Shown here piece by piece: positions 25,126 to 38,172 of a DNA stretch of 64,000 bases. Origin of the DNA: Branchiostoma lanceolatum (taxonomy: Eukaryota; Chordata; Leptocardii; Amphioxiformes; Branchiostomatidae). Position 1 is the first letter of the stretch. Every line of letters begins with the position of its first letter. Position numbers and translations under genes: made by a program. Under the pieces are notes generated by a model. The model saw only the letters and a list, made by a program, of their open reading frames with translations, made no database searches and was not told where the DNA came from. Location of the stretch: the NCBI RefSeq assembly GCF_035083965.1, contig NC_089725.1, positions 27,785,925 to 27,849,924 of the forward strand, read 5' to 3'.

Positions 25126-26313
25126 AGCCCCGGTCACACTAAACTCACGTCGTACCTACGATGCACGTACGATGCATTTCCCGTACAACGCAGGTAAATC
25201 GCAGGTAAATCGCAGGTAAATCGTAGGTAAAATCAGCTATCGCAGAGCGTCGGGCAATGTTCAAAATTTCATCCAACGTCGTACGATTTTTATAGCCCCA
25301 TATTTAGGCTTTGCTATGGCCTTTTTATCTAATGATGAGGTGACAAATTCATAAATTTCGACCATGTTCTGATGGTTTAAGTTACCCTGATATATTGCCG
25401 ATGCTGATGCAAATTGTAACCATCATAAGACAATAGCAACCAGAAAACAGTGCGCCAGTAGAATAGCCTGCTTCCAAGTTTAGATTTTCTACGTGTCAGG
25501 TCAAGAACCAGGCGCATATAATTGTTTCATGGCTATACACACGTGGGCTCATAATCATATCAGACCTCAGTCCTATCCTGTCTCTATTTTCAGTTTCAGT
25601 TTTTGTTCGACGTTTTATGCCTATTATGTGCTTTCTTTTTGATGGACAATACAACTGGCCTGTCATATTCTTTCTGTGGGCCATCCGCAAACTGTTCTCT
25701 TGGCAAACTAAAAGTAGAGACAGGATAGGACTGAGGTCTGATATGATTATGATCCCACGTGTGTATAGCCATGAAACAATCGTATGCATCACCTGCGCGC
25801 GATCTGACACGTGATAAATCATAGCCTTGAAAGCAGGCTCTTCAGCGGGCGCGCTGTACAACGGTTGCCACTGTGCTCTGGTGGCTGTACTTTTCAACAA
25901 CATCGACAATATCAGGGAAAACTGAAACCATCAGAACACGATCGAAATGTATACATTTTTCACCTTATTGGTATAAAAAGAAGGCCGTAGTGAAGTCTGT
26001 ATTGGGGGCAATAAAAATCGTAAGGGGACGGAAGTAACATTTTGAACATGTTCAAAATCATCTTTAGCTGTATTTTCCGGCGTAGGACGCTCGGCGATGG
26101 CTACTTTTACGTGCGATTTACCTGCGATTGACCTGCGATTGACCTAGGTACACTCAAAAAACCCATCGTACGATGTACCTACGTTATCTGTGACCACCAC
26201 TTTGTATGTGTTAACTATTGCACCCGGTTTTTCCCAAACGTACGACGTACGGCGCTGCCATGACGGAAGAAACCCCATCGTAGGTACGACGTGAGTTTAC
26301 TGTGACCGTGGCT
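25126..26313. mobile_element. 1.19-kb foldback element with TTA target duplication (PIF/Harbinger-like)
   Basis: The left end reads AGCCCCGGTCACACTAAACT and the right end is its near reverse complement, with TTA directly outside at 25123-25125 and 26314-26316. Inverted similarity continues far inwards, including GCAGGTAAATCG tandem blocks, so most of the element can fold back. A second inverted pair, about 100 bp per arm around 25490-25595 and 25706-25812, is nested at the centre. A 3-bp TTA/TAA duplication is typical of PIF/Harbinger elements. Open frames within (25496-25909 minus) are arm sequence and encode no transposase. Confidence 0.85.
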
Positions 26314-27756
26314 TTAAAGGCATGAATGTAGCTACATCAACTTTACTTAGTATTAAAGACTTTCTTCAATTCTAGAAACGTGTTTATCCTTGAGAATCTT
26401 TTGACTTATCCTTTTGCCTGGAATGAGGGTAAAACTCGACGAAACTTACCTTAGAGACACAAGCCTACATCATGGTTCAGTAGATATGGTAGATAAATGA
26501 CTTGGATGACTTAAGGAGGGTTTTGTTGATATGATAGGCATGCTTGGCGAAATCTTGGAAATTACTTTGAATAACGTCTTTGGTACAACTTCGTAATCAT
26601 TTCACGGGTAATAATCACCAGCTGGGAGAAGTGACAGAAAAATGCAGAAGTGTGAAGCCGCCTTTGCAGCCCTTCTATTTCGTGGGGGGGGGCTGATTTG
26701 CTGATTTTCAACATGGCCCAAATTCTCAAATTCCGCGCCTCATTCCAGAACCTGGTCCATGTTAAAATCAGCAAATCATCGGTGCTCCCCCTAGAAAAAA
26801 TAAGGACCGACGTTCCTAGAAGGCATGCAAAGGAGGCCTGGGTAGCAAATAGTCTGCTGTCTTTGCTAACCATGACTTGTGACCGGATGCCCTTTCCCCT
26901 GGATTGGTATTGAATACGACAGCATCACGGATGACCCCGTGTATAGGTAAATCAATTCCGGTCTGTGGTGGCAGGTGACAAAAAGAATGCCTCATCAACG
27001 CCGGTATTGTCCCAGCTCCCGAAGGATTCCTTTGTATATAGCCTGTGTCCGCGTGTATGACAGTTGTGTCGATACCTGTCTCTGCAAATTTCATTGTCGT
27101 TGTCTATCTGCGGACGATCCATTGTGTTACAGGCATGTGCTAGTCCGCCCTAGTCTGATGGACATATCTTGCTTTACAGTGACACGTATTACTCTACTTC
27201 CATATTGAAGTCAACCCCAACTTTTGTCTAGATATAGCCAACACAAGCATTTGAACTAGTCTCTTGTTAATCACTGTCCTGTTTCGTATGTCTCTACCAC
27301 ATCTAACGTACTTACAAATAAACTTTTTTATAACATTGGAGGTAACGTGTATATTATCCACAAACCGCAAACCATTCGGTTAGCTTGGATACCATCCACC
27401 CCATGTATGTTTGCACTAATGACTTATTAGGAAAGTCCTTTCAAGTTTTACTGCATTGCTATGTCTCTATGTCCTCAGACAAGATTCTGATAACTTACGT
27501 GAGTGTGCGAGACGACCCTAGGTACTCTGTTTCAGCGGAAAGACAGTGATGCTACCGAAAGTGACGTTGATAGATGGCGCTATAGCGGCGACACACCCAC
27601 CGACGATGCTTTATAACCTAATGCTCAGGAGGGTTTCTACCACACAAGTCTCCCTTCGAGTCAAAATATAGTGATTCACCCTAGGGATATTTTCACCGGA
27701 TTTTGTGTTGACATCCACAATTAATAAGCCGTTGTGTTTTTTTTCGTTTCAAGGCA
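26314..27756. other. intergenic, no gene recognised
   Basis: Short frames occur on both strands at 26562-27208 with no recognisable family. Confidence 0.4.
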
Positions 27757-28088
27757 TCCTCATTTGAGGTGAATCATGATGCTTTTTCAAGTAGCTAGTG
27801 GTAGTGCAATGCGGCTTCGCTACGGCTCGCGTTTTTGGCCAAGTACACCGGGTCACCCCCACTCTTCTCGATAAGTGTGTTGGGTTCTTTTACGTGCAGA
27901 GGTTTGACGCTTGAGGCTAATGACTGGAGCCTGAAGCTCCCTCATACACGGGGCCGCTGGCTTTACGTCACCATCCGAAATGACGACTGCAATACCTTAC
28001 AACATGTCTGAGCTGGAGTCGACCCCTAGGATCGAACTCGGGCCCTAGGATCCACGGAATTTGATCAAGATGGCGAAGCAGCGGGGCA
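27757..28088 (-). mobile_element. dispersed SINE-like repeat, copy 2
   Basis: Inverse-orientation match to 45030-45352, from CCCCGCTGCTTC(G/A)CCATCT at one end to GAGGTGAA/CATGATGCTTT at the other. It contains the phrase GTTCGATCCTAGGG, which resembles a tRNA B box, so a tRNA-derived SINE is possible; the A box is not convincing. Confidence 0.75.
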
Positions 28089-29294
28089 TGTCGTAAGAAT
28101 ATCAAAGGGTGAAAAGACAGTGAATTATTTACAAGAAGACTTTCAAAACTACACTGTAGGGAATGGCATTACTGCATCCAGTGGATTTCATTTCATCGTA
28201 TCAACTGTCTATCGGAGGTGTCAGGGTGTGAAGCTAAGATTTAAAATGCTGCTATGTAATGTTAAGATCTAATCTCACGTATTTATCTTCCTGGAAAAAC
28301 CTTAGTAACTTATATCTATGTATTACAGATATGTCAAGAAATCGATTTGTCGACGGTGAAGTTTACATTCTCGAGAAACCTGTGATCTATTCTGCGATGT
28401 GTGTTTTTTTAAAGTTATCTAGAAAGCATCAATATTGAAGCCGCCGGTGAGATAGTCGGTCGCCGCATCGAATGAGGTATTGCAGATCATCGTTGATGAA
28501 TAATTGGATTATCACAAAACGCCGTTTATATCAAGTTATAAATCACGAAGATAGGACAAGGCACTCTTAACCTTTTACGCATGAACGCCTCGTGAATATG
28601 TGTTCGTATTCCGCAGCCCGGTTAAGTAAAAGGTTTCAACCGAGAATGATTAACGGCTAGCTACTTTTTGTAGCAAGCCTGTTTATTCGACACCTCTTTA
28701 CCTTTTCATTCAATTGATGCAGAAAAATGAGACAGGAAGAATCAGAAGAGCAACAGATGCGTGTTGTTATCTGCCAACGTAAAAACATGACAAGATAGAC
28801 TTAGTTATAACTTGAAAATTGTTCAATCAGGACTACTTGTCTATCTTGTCGGCCGATGAAAACACACATCTGTTGATCTTTTGATCCCCCCTGGCTGGGT
28901 TTACACACGCGTTTCCAAGTACACTGGGAATGTGTTGGAAATTCGTGTTTAAACTTAGCCTCTGTCTCATTTTGCTGCATCAACCGTTTAACATGCTTGC
29001 GACTTTTTGTAGCATATCAACATGCCTCGAAGACTAATATCAGCTTAATAAGAAAAGGAACAGACATTTGCATTTAGATTGTCTTCTTAAACTTCTTTAA
29101 TCCAGTTTGTGCCTAAGAGGCTTGGTTCCAAGCACAGGGCCGCGCACATGCGGAACATCAAAGATGCTAGTCACATCCTGGAGGTCAACGTTCTCTTTGA
29201 TGTTCTGGTTTGGCGCCAAAAGTCGGGAAAGATTCAATCACAGTTTCTTCAACACTCTGACTATCGGGGTTAACATGTCATGCCCTTGTTCCTA
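28089..29294. other. intergenic, nothing recognised
   Basis: No supported exon or repeat. Confidence 0.4.
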
Positions 29295-29477
29295 ATCTCC
29301 AAGCAGATGTAGGGGTATGGCTCAGTGTTGTAAGCGTTTTGTGCGGCATTCATACACGTAGTTGGAGAAGGTAAGGAGTAAAAAAAGATGAACTGTTAAA
29401 AAAGTACCAAAGCGGCCCAAAACACGCGTCAATCATTGGCGCTGAGCCCAATATTGATCCTACATCTGCTTGGAGAT
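29295..29477. mobile_element. 183-bp MITE with ATCTCCAAGCAGATG termini, copy 2
   Basis: Left end ATCTCCAAGCAGATGTAGG; right end CCTACATCTGCTTGGAGAT, an exact inverted match over at least 17 bp. It belongs to the same family as 20258-20388. No coding capacity. Confidence 0.88.
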
Positions 29478-29636
29478 GACCTAGCTCAACAGGCACTACA
29501 CAACAAGCCACGGATATGCGAGCCCCCCGCTCCTCGTTATGTAACGGATAGCAACCCGACGAGCTTAAAAAGACCCTTTCTAGTATGACTCAGTCATAGG
29601 TGTGTTTTTTGTCACAGGGTATACTTTTACATGGAG

Positions 29637-29840
29637 GAGTTGCTAGCCCTTCCTCTTTAACGTGCTCGAGGCACCACCTCGAACACGGGACCCCCATTCT
29701 ACGTCCCTTCCGAAAGATGATGCAGCTCCAACCGAAATGTCTTGACCCCGGGACTTGAACCAGGGAATTCGAAACAGAAGTTCAAATGTGAGGTTGCTAC
29801 CAGTTCGAGAGCATCCCATGCCCCCTAACGGCCAACGGTC
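29637..29840 (-). mobile_element. possible tRNA-derived SINE fragment
   Basis: On the minus strand a B-box-like phrase GGTTCAAGTCCCGGG follows a CTGGTAGCAACC phrase by roughly the spacing of a tRNA-like head, then a non-tRNA body. The cloverleaf is not intact, so it is not called a tRNA gene. Confidence 0.4.
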
Positions 29841-32533
29841 AGTTTTATGATACATAAATCAGCTCTGCTCTGATGAGGGAATAACAGTCTAACGATGATG
29901 GATCCGTCTAAATCAGGAGATCCTTATGGTGGCGCCACGGGCAATTCTGGGGTTATGCAAGATCAAGGATTTTATACAGCAGCTAACCCAAGCAACTCCA
30001 CCTTAAGAAATATAGATGATTATTCGTAACTATGCATAACACACGGACGTGACTTTGCATTGGCACCAAATGTTTCTCCGCAATATCAAAATGAAACCTT
30101 GTACAAGTATAAGATATTTGAACATGATAAGCCGGCATCATACTGACGGCGACCTCGATTCGGCCGAATTCGTAGTTCGCTAGAACGTCACCGGATTCCA
30201 AAATCGCCGAGCTTATTTTTTGCCTGAAAATCTACACTTTTACATTGAACGGGGACCTGCGAACATCAGCCAATCTTTAGAAATACTGGCGAAGAAATGT
30301 CCTTCCGAGCTCGGTTATTTTCACGCTGTGTGACGCCGAATATTAGGAAGAAAACAACATAAAAGTCATGCAAAAGTTTTAAAATTTGCTGACCTTGTAG
30401 TTCTAATGATGATCAGTAATTTGCAGGAGTTACAATGTGCTCCTGTTCTCACCTCCAATTCAACTCTGGACCTTTTGGAGAATGGCGACCTAGAGAAAGG
30501 GCCAATTACAAAGAAACCCGACCAAAGAAATATCAGAATGACAGTGTGAAAAACATGCTGTAATAATGAACATGAGTAGAAATACGCAGAAATGGTCATC
30601 GTATGGTTCTATCTAAGCTAATCAACAGATACTGTTAGAAACAGAAAGTGTTCTGCCTATGAAGATAAGAAACCCCATATTGCAGTTACTCAAGCGTCGG
30701 AAAGCAGTGGATGCTCCTTGAGACGTCTGACCGTTTTCAAAACCATGTCCAGTTTCTTGAGTAACTGCTATTTGCCGTAGAAAATATTCTGATTTGTCCG
30801 GCTGATCCCTGTCATGAAGTACAGGGGGCGTTGCTGTACAGTGCGATTTCAAACGCAAACCGCCACGAGGTCACGCGGGGACGATTTCCAGCAAAATTGA
30901 GATAGAACACGACATAACCGTGACGCGATCATGAACAATTGCAAGAATAAGGAAGTCAAACACAATAGAGATAGCTTTCATCTATACTTTACTCTATTTC
31001 CGATTTGGCCTCCCTTCACCAATCAGAACTCTCCGATCAGCCTCCACCACCTGACGGCTGGCGCATCGTGTGTGTCACCTTTACTAGTATACCTTTACTA
31101 AGACTACATGTAGTTAGATAAAGCTGATTAACTGCGTTATGGTGTGATCCTGTATTCCAACCGTATTGCCCTGCTACTGCTGCTCAGCTGCTCTGTCTGC
31201 CCAATGAGCTTTGAAATGTATAATTCAAAGCTCCTGGTGGTCTGCAAACTGTACCATATACGTTTCCAGCCAACCACGTCTAGGCCATGGCGATAGGTTC
31301 CCTGTTAGCCTCCTCATTCTAGTCCCGATGCGCTCCTCTGATCGCTTCCCTGCTGACTAGAATGGGCACCAGGCGAGTCGACAGGAGTTCTACCCCATGA
31401 ATTGTATTTAAACTTGAACTCGATGCTATCTGTCGGGTTCACGCTGCCGGTATCGACCCTGCGCAGAGTGCGAGGGTTTAGTCAGCAGGTCCTGAGGCGG
31501 AGGCTTACCGAGTTTCTGATGCAGTTGATGCTGATTGGAACTGGTGACAGCGTACTCTTATCTTTGCTGTAATCTAGGTCTGGTGAAAGCGTGTACTGAT
31601 TGTGATAACTATAATCTATTACTAGGCTGGTTAAGTTTGGTCGGGGATTAAGGGATAGAATCTGGCCAGGTTTTCTCCAACGATTGACCTCTCGTTGGTT
31701 AGGGAAATCCGCCATGTTTAACAAGCATCGCTATGAAACCGCTTTCCGATCAAGAAGAGGTGGATCTTTCGTTCACTGAGCAATCACTGCAAATCATCAA
31801 ATTCTCTCCATTCGTGTGCAGCCATGTATTGTCTTTAAAGTTCATCTGTATTGGTAGAATTCATTACGAATATGGTTGTATGGCCCCGGTGTCTATTGCT
31901 TATCTTAACCCCCTTCTTGTTGGCAATTGTTGTTTGAAGATCCTTTCTTCATACCACTATCTTCTGTTCATGCGTGAAAATGATCTGACTGATACCATAT
32001 ATGACAAGACGTACTAGTACTGGAAGTCAAACTCTGTGTTTTCGCTCAAATCTATAATGGAGTAAGACATGAGATAAATAGAAGGGAACCTAAGCGGACG
32101 TCTTTTCATGATATATAAGAGCCATAGAGCAAATCTACCGATAACTGTACAAACTATCGTGGCCTTGAAACTTTGCAACTTTTTTTATCAACCCTGTGCG
32201 TTTCGCTGCTATCGCTGGTATCATCGGAATTTTGACACACAAGAGAAGCCAAAGTTTATCAAATTTCTCCGCCACCTATTCGTACCTTCCTCTGAACATC
32301 ATATCTGATTCTCCGTGATTTCCTTCGGCATCGCACGCAGTTGGTCTGACTTGATCAAATGAATCATTCTGATTCGCTGCAAATTTCATAGAGCCTGACC
32401 TTGAGTGAATCGACCGTGCGGCGACGGTTTGTAATTTCGTGATTCTCCGATAGTCTATCGAAGGATCCGTCCGATTTGAATAACAGGCTCGCGACTTTTG
32501 GGCTCGCGACTTAAGGCAGAGAATTTCAGGAAC
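29841..32533. other. intergenic, no gene recognised
   Basis: Several frames of 70-94 codons (for example 31482-31724 minus, 31733-32017 plus) were inspected and carry no recognisable motif. Confidence 0.4.
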
Positions 32534-32737
32534 TACTGTAAATGCAGAAATGTTCGCTGTGGTTTTATGTTCGCGGTTTTCACGGTGAACTTTCAGCGCG
32601 AACTTAAAACCACCGCGAACCTTTTTGCCCACCTATGACTGTAGCGCTACTATTGTTTCAAACGCGAACCACTGCGAACAGTTCATTTTCTCCCTACCGC
32701 GAAATAAAATCACGCGAACTTAAATGCATTTACAGTA
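32534..32737. mobile_element. MITE with TACTGTAAATGC termini, copy 2
   Basis: Begins TACTGTAAATGCAGAAA and ends GCATTTACAGTA, with internal GCGAAC / GTTCGCGG inverted phrases. Same family as 19565-19730. Confidence 0.88.
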
Positions 32738-33261
32738 ATCTTCATTAGGTCTTCACTGTATCACTTCAGCTGTGTATCGAACGCAGCTCGCAGCAAGGGG
32801 CTTTCAACACGAGATCTGGTCAATCCGCGATCGATCAATTTTGCATGAGCGCTTTGCTTTAAATGATAGATATGGGGAAACGTCTACAGCATCGGAATGT
32901 GAAGATTTGTATGATGATGACGTCATTGCGATGTCGAACCACGAGGAACGTTTCATATCTAGTTCTCTGTGGTGATTTTTTGATGATACTTATAACTTAG
33001 ATAAGCATTCAAAGTGATACCTCTGAATGTAATATGGCCTTCATCAGTTAGTATTGACCATGGTAAAATCCCTAGTGCATCGGCTTATACAGTCATATAC
33101 GAGAATGACAGTCTCTGCCATATGTAATACAGGTCACCACTGTAAGCTGACTCAGTTCACCTTGTAAAGTTTATCTAAATGAATGTGTCAGTAAACAACA
33201 TATGTCAAAACTGATGTACTGGATTCTTGGTGAACACACACACACACAACCAAAAACTCAC
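32738..33261. other. intergenic, no gene recognised
   Basis: An open frame at 32772-32975 has mixed composition with an acidic patch but no family could be assigned. Confidence 0.35.
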
Positions 33262-33330
33262 AAGACTCCCTTCGGTGGTGGACCTCCTTCCCGGAGGTAC
33301 CAAGAACTCAAGGTTACCAGCCGTAGCCAT
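33262..33330 (-). CDS. possible 5' coding exon (23 codons) of an unknown gene
   Basis: On the minus strand an ATG at 33330, in the context GTGCGATGG, opens 23 codons (MATAGNLEFLVPPG...) that end in phase 0 at a consensus donor CTT/GTGAGT. The ATG has a purine at -3 and G at +4, and the donor is strong. No downstream exon was found to the left, and the protein is unrecognised, so it may be chance. Confidence 0.2.
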
Positions 33331-33642
33331 CGCACTGCGTTCACGAGAGCAAAAAAGCAATATCTGAGAATCGATTTTCCATTTCTCTAATACCAGCCCG
33401 TTCAATTACCGAATTAAGGCACATTATGTAAAGCCCATTTACCTCCAGTGAGCAGTTGTGACCAACATAAAAGTTAATGGTTGGATTACACTTACTGAGA
33501 AAAAGCGCATCACTTGACTGACCCATCGTTTCTGTAATTTGGGCTCAAGTCGTAACGTTAGTTAGAATCGACTCGTTGATAACAAGTCAATGTTAACTAA
33601 CGACGTTATTGTACATAGACGCTCTACTCCTACTGGACGCTA

Positions 33643-33660
33643 ATCTCCAAGCAGATGTGT
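33643..33660. repeat. solo MITE end (ATCTCCAAGCAGATG family)
   Basis: An 18-bp match to the terminal repeat of the 20258 and 29295 elements. A Harbinger-like MITE begins only about 11 bp downstream, so the rest of the older element may have been disrupted by it or lost. Confidence 0.6.
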
Positions 33661-33671
33661 TGTCAAACTAA

Positions 33672-33983
33672 TGCTTTGGTCCCATATTGCGGCGGTGCCC
33701 GTAGGGCCGGGGTGTAGTCCCGAAGCCAGAAATTTGTCCGGGGGGGGGGGGCGGCTCCTGATGCTCACACGGTTATTAGCTCACGGCGTCTATTTGTTAC
33801 CGGGTCCCGCGTTGAATTTAAGTCCGAGTTAAAGTCACCGCGGTGCCCGGCCGGGCCCAAAAATATCCCGGTGGCCGCAAGGTGACCCACGGGGTCACGT
33901 AAAGGGTCACGCCCGAAAGTGCACAAAACAAAAAGCCCGTGAAATACCCGTCGGGGCCCCTATTTCCAACTGGGACCGAAGCA
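33672..33983. mobile_element. 312-bp Harbinger-like MITE, TAA target duplication
   Basis: The ends read TGCTTTGGTCCCA and TGGGACCGAAGCA (inverted), with TAA directly outside at 33669-33671 and 33984-33986. The interior is GC-rich with repeated GGTGCCCG and CCGGCCGGGCCC phrases. Related elements are at 48819-49019 and 52466-52962. Confidence 0.88.
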
Positions 33984-35699
33984 TAAGTGTTTCACGCGTG
34001 TTTTTTAGGATTTCTATTTGTCTTTCTAGTGGTCCACGCGACGTGTAACAAGCCTTAAAACACTGACCTGGACCATTTGCTTTGATATTAGCTGGACGCA
34101 CCAAGGCGCTACCACTTCAACAGCGACGCTTTTTTCCCATTGCCAACACGTATCTTCCTGCTATGGATGTACCTAGGTATTACTCTTATCTGTCACATGT
34201 CGATAACGTCCGGATGACCAGGCCAGGGTTAATCGTTCGTGTGGTCGATGATTTTTTCATGTTTAGATAAAGATCGAAAATGTCGTGAGGCATGTTTGCC
34301 TACCGATGGGAATTTTCCACTGAGGAGAGAGCTGATATTTCCAAAGGTTAGCTAAGGTCAGATAAGTTTGATAAAAGGTATAAATGGTCTAAAAAGCTGA
34401 CAGAGATTACTGTACTCATGATGATGATGATGATTACGTCACAATACTCTAATGCTAACGCTCATCTAATCCACATCTAATGCTATATAAATAGTAGTTG
34501 AAAGCGAAAGACAATGAAATTTGAAGATATTTGTCATCACGTATATAATGATTTCTCTGCAGGCTTAACTTCAAGACAAATCTTGATACAGTGGAGAGAA
34601 TCCTCAACTTTCGATATGCATACGGCGATGTCGATGTTTTCTGAATCACAACGTTGATGTTCGTACCAAGGATGTGGCTTTGCTGTTCAGGTTCAGTGCA
34701 AATTCCTGCCCGGAGGCTAACGCAAGTAACATGAAAAAGACAAACAATGAAGAGACAATGAAGAGCAGTATGAATATAACATATTTTTTCAGTCACTGAC
34801 TAAGGTAGGAGACACTACCTAAAGCCTCTCACTGTTTACACAATATATCCAGTCAGTTGCTTGTATAAATTTTGTTTTGTGTATCTTAGTACCTGGGCGT
34901 CTAACCTTCATAGAACGCATGATTACGATAACTTGAAAACTAACTCCAGATCTTAACTTGCTAGGTCTGACTTTTTTTGTTGGAAACAGTGGAAGACGAA
35001 ACTTTATCATGCTCAGCGTGTATCATCAATGGAGTTTAGTCAGTCTGTATTGCTGTCTGTGTCCCTGTCACCCTAAATGACCTCAGACAGTCACGCTGCT
35101 TGTCACTGACAGGTTGGGTAGTTTTATCCGCCGCTGCCACAAATGTCTGGAACCGATGCTTTTAGAGTCCTGTTTACGAGCGACGGTCAACACTCTGCAC
35201 GCTGAAGTGTGCGTGTAATGGAGCGCCCATGACATCAACTTACTCGTGCATCTTCATTACTGTGTCGGGAAAAGTCGTAAGGCTTGCGTGATGGAGTCGG
35301 TACAGAGTTAGTAATGTCTGCCATAGAATATAATATGAACGTGAATATGGACATTGTTCGAGGGCTGAACGTCTTCTGTGCCAAGTCAACGTCTCAATAG
35401 TACCATTATTATGGTGAAGATCAGTCCACAATTAGCATAACAATGTATATTGTAGCCTTCTTCCTGTGGTTCGTATTAAGGTACAGTGCACAAAAGTATA
35501 TGGCACGCAGGAAAATAACATATACAGAATAAATAATGAAGATAATATGTGCAGAAAATTCACCAAAAAATTACACAATCAGTAAAATAAAAACGTTGAT
35601 ACTGTAATAACAAAGTTAAACATCCGATGCATGCATGTAAATGGTTTAGTATCTGTTCACGTCTAGCGCACATGTACAGCCGTTAAAACTTACCACCGT
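33984..35699. other. intergenic, nothing recognised
   Basis: The minus frame 34455-34796 (113 codons) contains hydrophobic stretches but no motif I recognise. Confidence 0.35.
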
Positions 35700-36625
35700 T
35701 TCATCGCCAAATCTCTATAAAGAGTAAAGGCGATAAAATTCACTCGCCTAAATTTCAGTTTTCTCTACCATAACATGCACATTAACTGTTAAACCTGGTG
35801 AACTGACTATCAGTGCCATCGAAAACAAACTATGCCTTATTTGCAGATGGGGAAGGTTGGTTCGTTGGTTCGGAAGCTCTACAACATCAGATCGTTTGTG
35901 AATTACTCTAGCTGGATCTCAGTCAGAGCTTGTGTTCTTGGAATTCTACCGCTCAACCGAGCCTGTCCATGTGGTAGATGCATCATACAGAGTCATAAAG
36001 TTATAAAAAATGCTTGAATGGGCTCGTCCAAATCCATAAAGATGATCAACGGTTTTCTGCTTGGAGAAACACGCTTGGAGGGGCTGCCATTGAACATTGA
36101 CTCTCTATATAAAGAGCACTTTAAAGCGAAAGGCGGTACAATGCATTCATCACCTCAATTTCAATGTTTTCTCAACCATATGTACATTAACTGCCGAAGT
36201 CAGGTACTCATTTTTGCACCCGGGGTTAGTGAGGAACTCGTGTAAAGTGCATTTTTCCAAGGGCACAGTATCGGTGGCATGTCAGGGTGGCATTCGGACC
36301 CAGGACCTCTGGGTTTGGGGCGAAACACCATCATAACTGCCTTATCTACAGATGAGAAAGTTTGGTTCAATTCTCAGCACACTGTGGCGGAAGCTACAAC
36401 ATCAGATTGTCAATTACTCTCAGTCAGAGTTTGTATTGTTCAAATTCTAATGTTAAACGAAACATGTCCGTGTGGTTCATGTTCGGCAACACACAGAGCA
36501 CAGAAGAAGTCATAAAGAATACTGGAGAGAGCTCGACCAAATCCATAAAGCTTATCCTATCTAAAGACGATTCTGCTTAGAGAAACACATTGGGGGGCTG
36601 CCAGTGAACGTGAACTTCAGCGGAC
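35700..36625. repeat. direct duplication, two diverged copies
   Basis: About 35700-36100 and 36105-36625 share in order AACATGCACATTAACTG / CATATGTACATTAACTG, CTACAACATCAGAT, ATTACTCT, TCAGTCAGAG, GTCCATGTGG / GTCCGTGTGG, CAAATCCATAAAG and TTCTGCTTGGAGAAACAC / TTCTGCTTAGAGAAACAC. The second copy holds an extra block of about 170 bp (36190-36340). The frames in it are not conserved between copies, so it is probably non-coding. Confidence 0.75.
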
Positions 36626-37967
36626 ATCGATTGCAACCCAATCAGTGTGGAAGAAGATGAAAACTTTAATGCAATGGAGATACATCTCCGCATGCCTCCG
36701 TCAGCTGGAGCATGACATCCATGGGGACCCAAAAACTGACGCGAGCATGCGAATAAAAATATTTTTAAAAATTTGAAAATAAAAATTGCCTTCATTATGA
36801 AATATACGTGGTCAATACAATGCAGGAAGTATGAACAAAACTGAACACACGGAGTATGGTATACCAAAATATACTAGGTTCTCCATTTTTGTTCTTTCAC
36901 ATCTTCCTCTTTGACGTTGGAATTGACTTTGGCATTCTGCGGCATTAGTATCTGTTTTCCGAAACTTTTTTTTTTGCAATCTGCAGCATATTTTTCTTTA
37001 TTTTGCAGCTGCTTTTTACGATGTATAGTTGTAACTTTTTCCTGTATGGAAACGGACAAAAATTGATGCACGCGCGGATGTCATACATAAAATCAGATCA
37101 ACGTGGCCGTAGCATGAAGGATGCAGAGCGTTGCGCAAGGCTTTCCGGTAATCACCGTCAGCAATAAGCAGTGAGAGAGACACAATGAGACGGTGGTAAG
37201 TCCGCAGGTCCTGTAAGCCAGATCAATCACCCGTAATTAGTGGAGAACAATGAAACCATCACGCTTGAGGACTACAGAACCAGCGGACACCACGTTCCAC
37301 TAGGGCGGCGATCTCGCGCGCTACGACCGCCCTGAGATCTAAGATTTGACAGGATTACGAACAATGTCTGAGTAAATGTCGGGCTACACAAAACGCCACC
37401 GTGCGGAAATGTAGGCGAATTCATCAGAAAGCACCATAAACGTGATGACGAATTCTGTGACGCGTACGATGGCGTTACATCCTTTAATATGTATAGTCTT
37501 CAAGTACTGTGGGAGCATCCTCACTAAATAGTTTTAAAGATCGGCGCAGCAGCAGCTGGTTATATGACACTGAACGACTTTCACATCTAACCTTTACACG
37601 TCTGACTAGACTGTAAGCGTTGTTTAAACATATCTAGCGAGGATCCTCCTACACTACTTGGCGGCAAAGCGTTCCACTCTACGACTCTCTACGGATTTTT
37701 TAACACTTTAATTCTGGGTTGATAACTCTGGTACTTGAAGCCATGACTATTTCAGGCCAGTGAAGATCACCAGGGAGCCTTGTGTATGGAATTCCCTACA
37801 TCCTCATCCCACAAACGATGCACGAGAGACGCCTTGCGGTTTAGCTATTTTTTACAAGCTACCAGACCAGCCGTGCTCCTCCAAGGCTCTACATACAGAG
37901 CAAAGATTTTTGTAGAAACTCAATCAAACTCGCTTGCTCAGTCTGTTTGTAAGTCAGTCAGTGACTC
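36626..37967. other. intergenic, nothing recognised
   Basis: AT-rich to about 37070, then more balanced. No supported exon. Confidence 0.4.
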
Positions 37968-38172
37968 ATTCACACTCTCTCACTCACTCACTCACTCACT
38001 CACTCACCTATTACTCACTCATCCACTCACTCACTCACTCACTTATCCACTCACTCACTCACTCATTACTCACTCACTCACTCACTCACTCAGTCGTCCA
38101 CTCACTCACTCATCCACTCACTAATTCACTCACTCGCCCATCCACTCATTCACCGACTCACTCACTCACTGG
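37968..38172. repeat. (CACT)n microsatellite, imperfect
   Basis: About 200 bp of CACT/CATT repeats interrupted by TTA and CGTC variants. The Ser-Leu-Thr-His frames here are artefacts. Confidence 0.96.

Noticed and set aside
25496..25909. 137-codon minus-strand frame
   Set aside because: It spans the nested inverted repeats of the foldback element; its two ends are reverse complements of each other.
29637..29840. tRNA gene
   Set aside because: B-box-like phrase only; no complete cloverleaf could be drawn.
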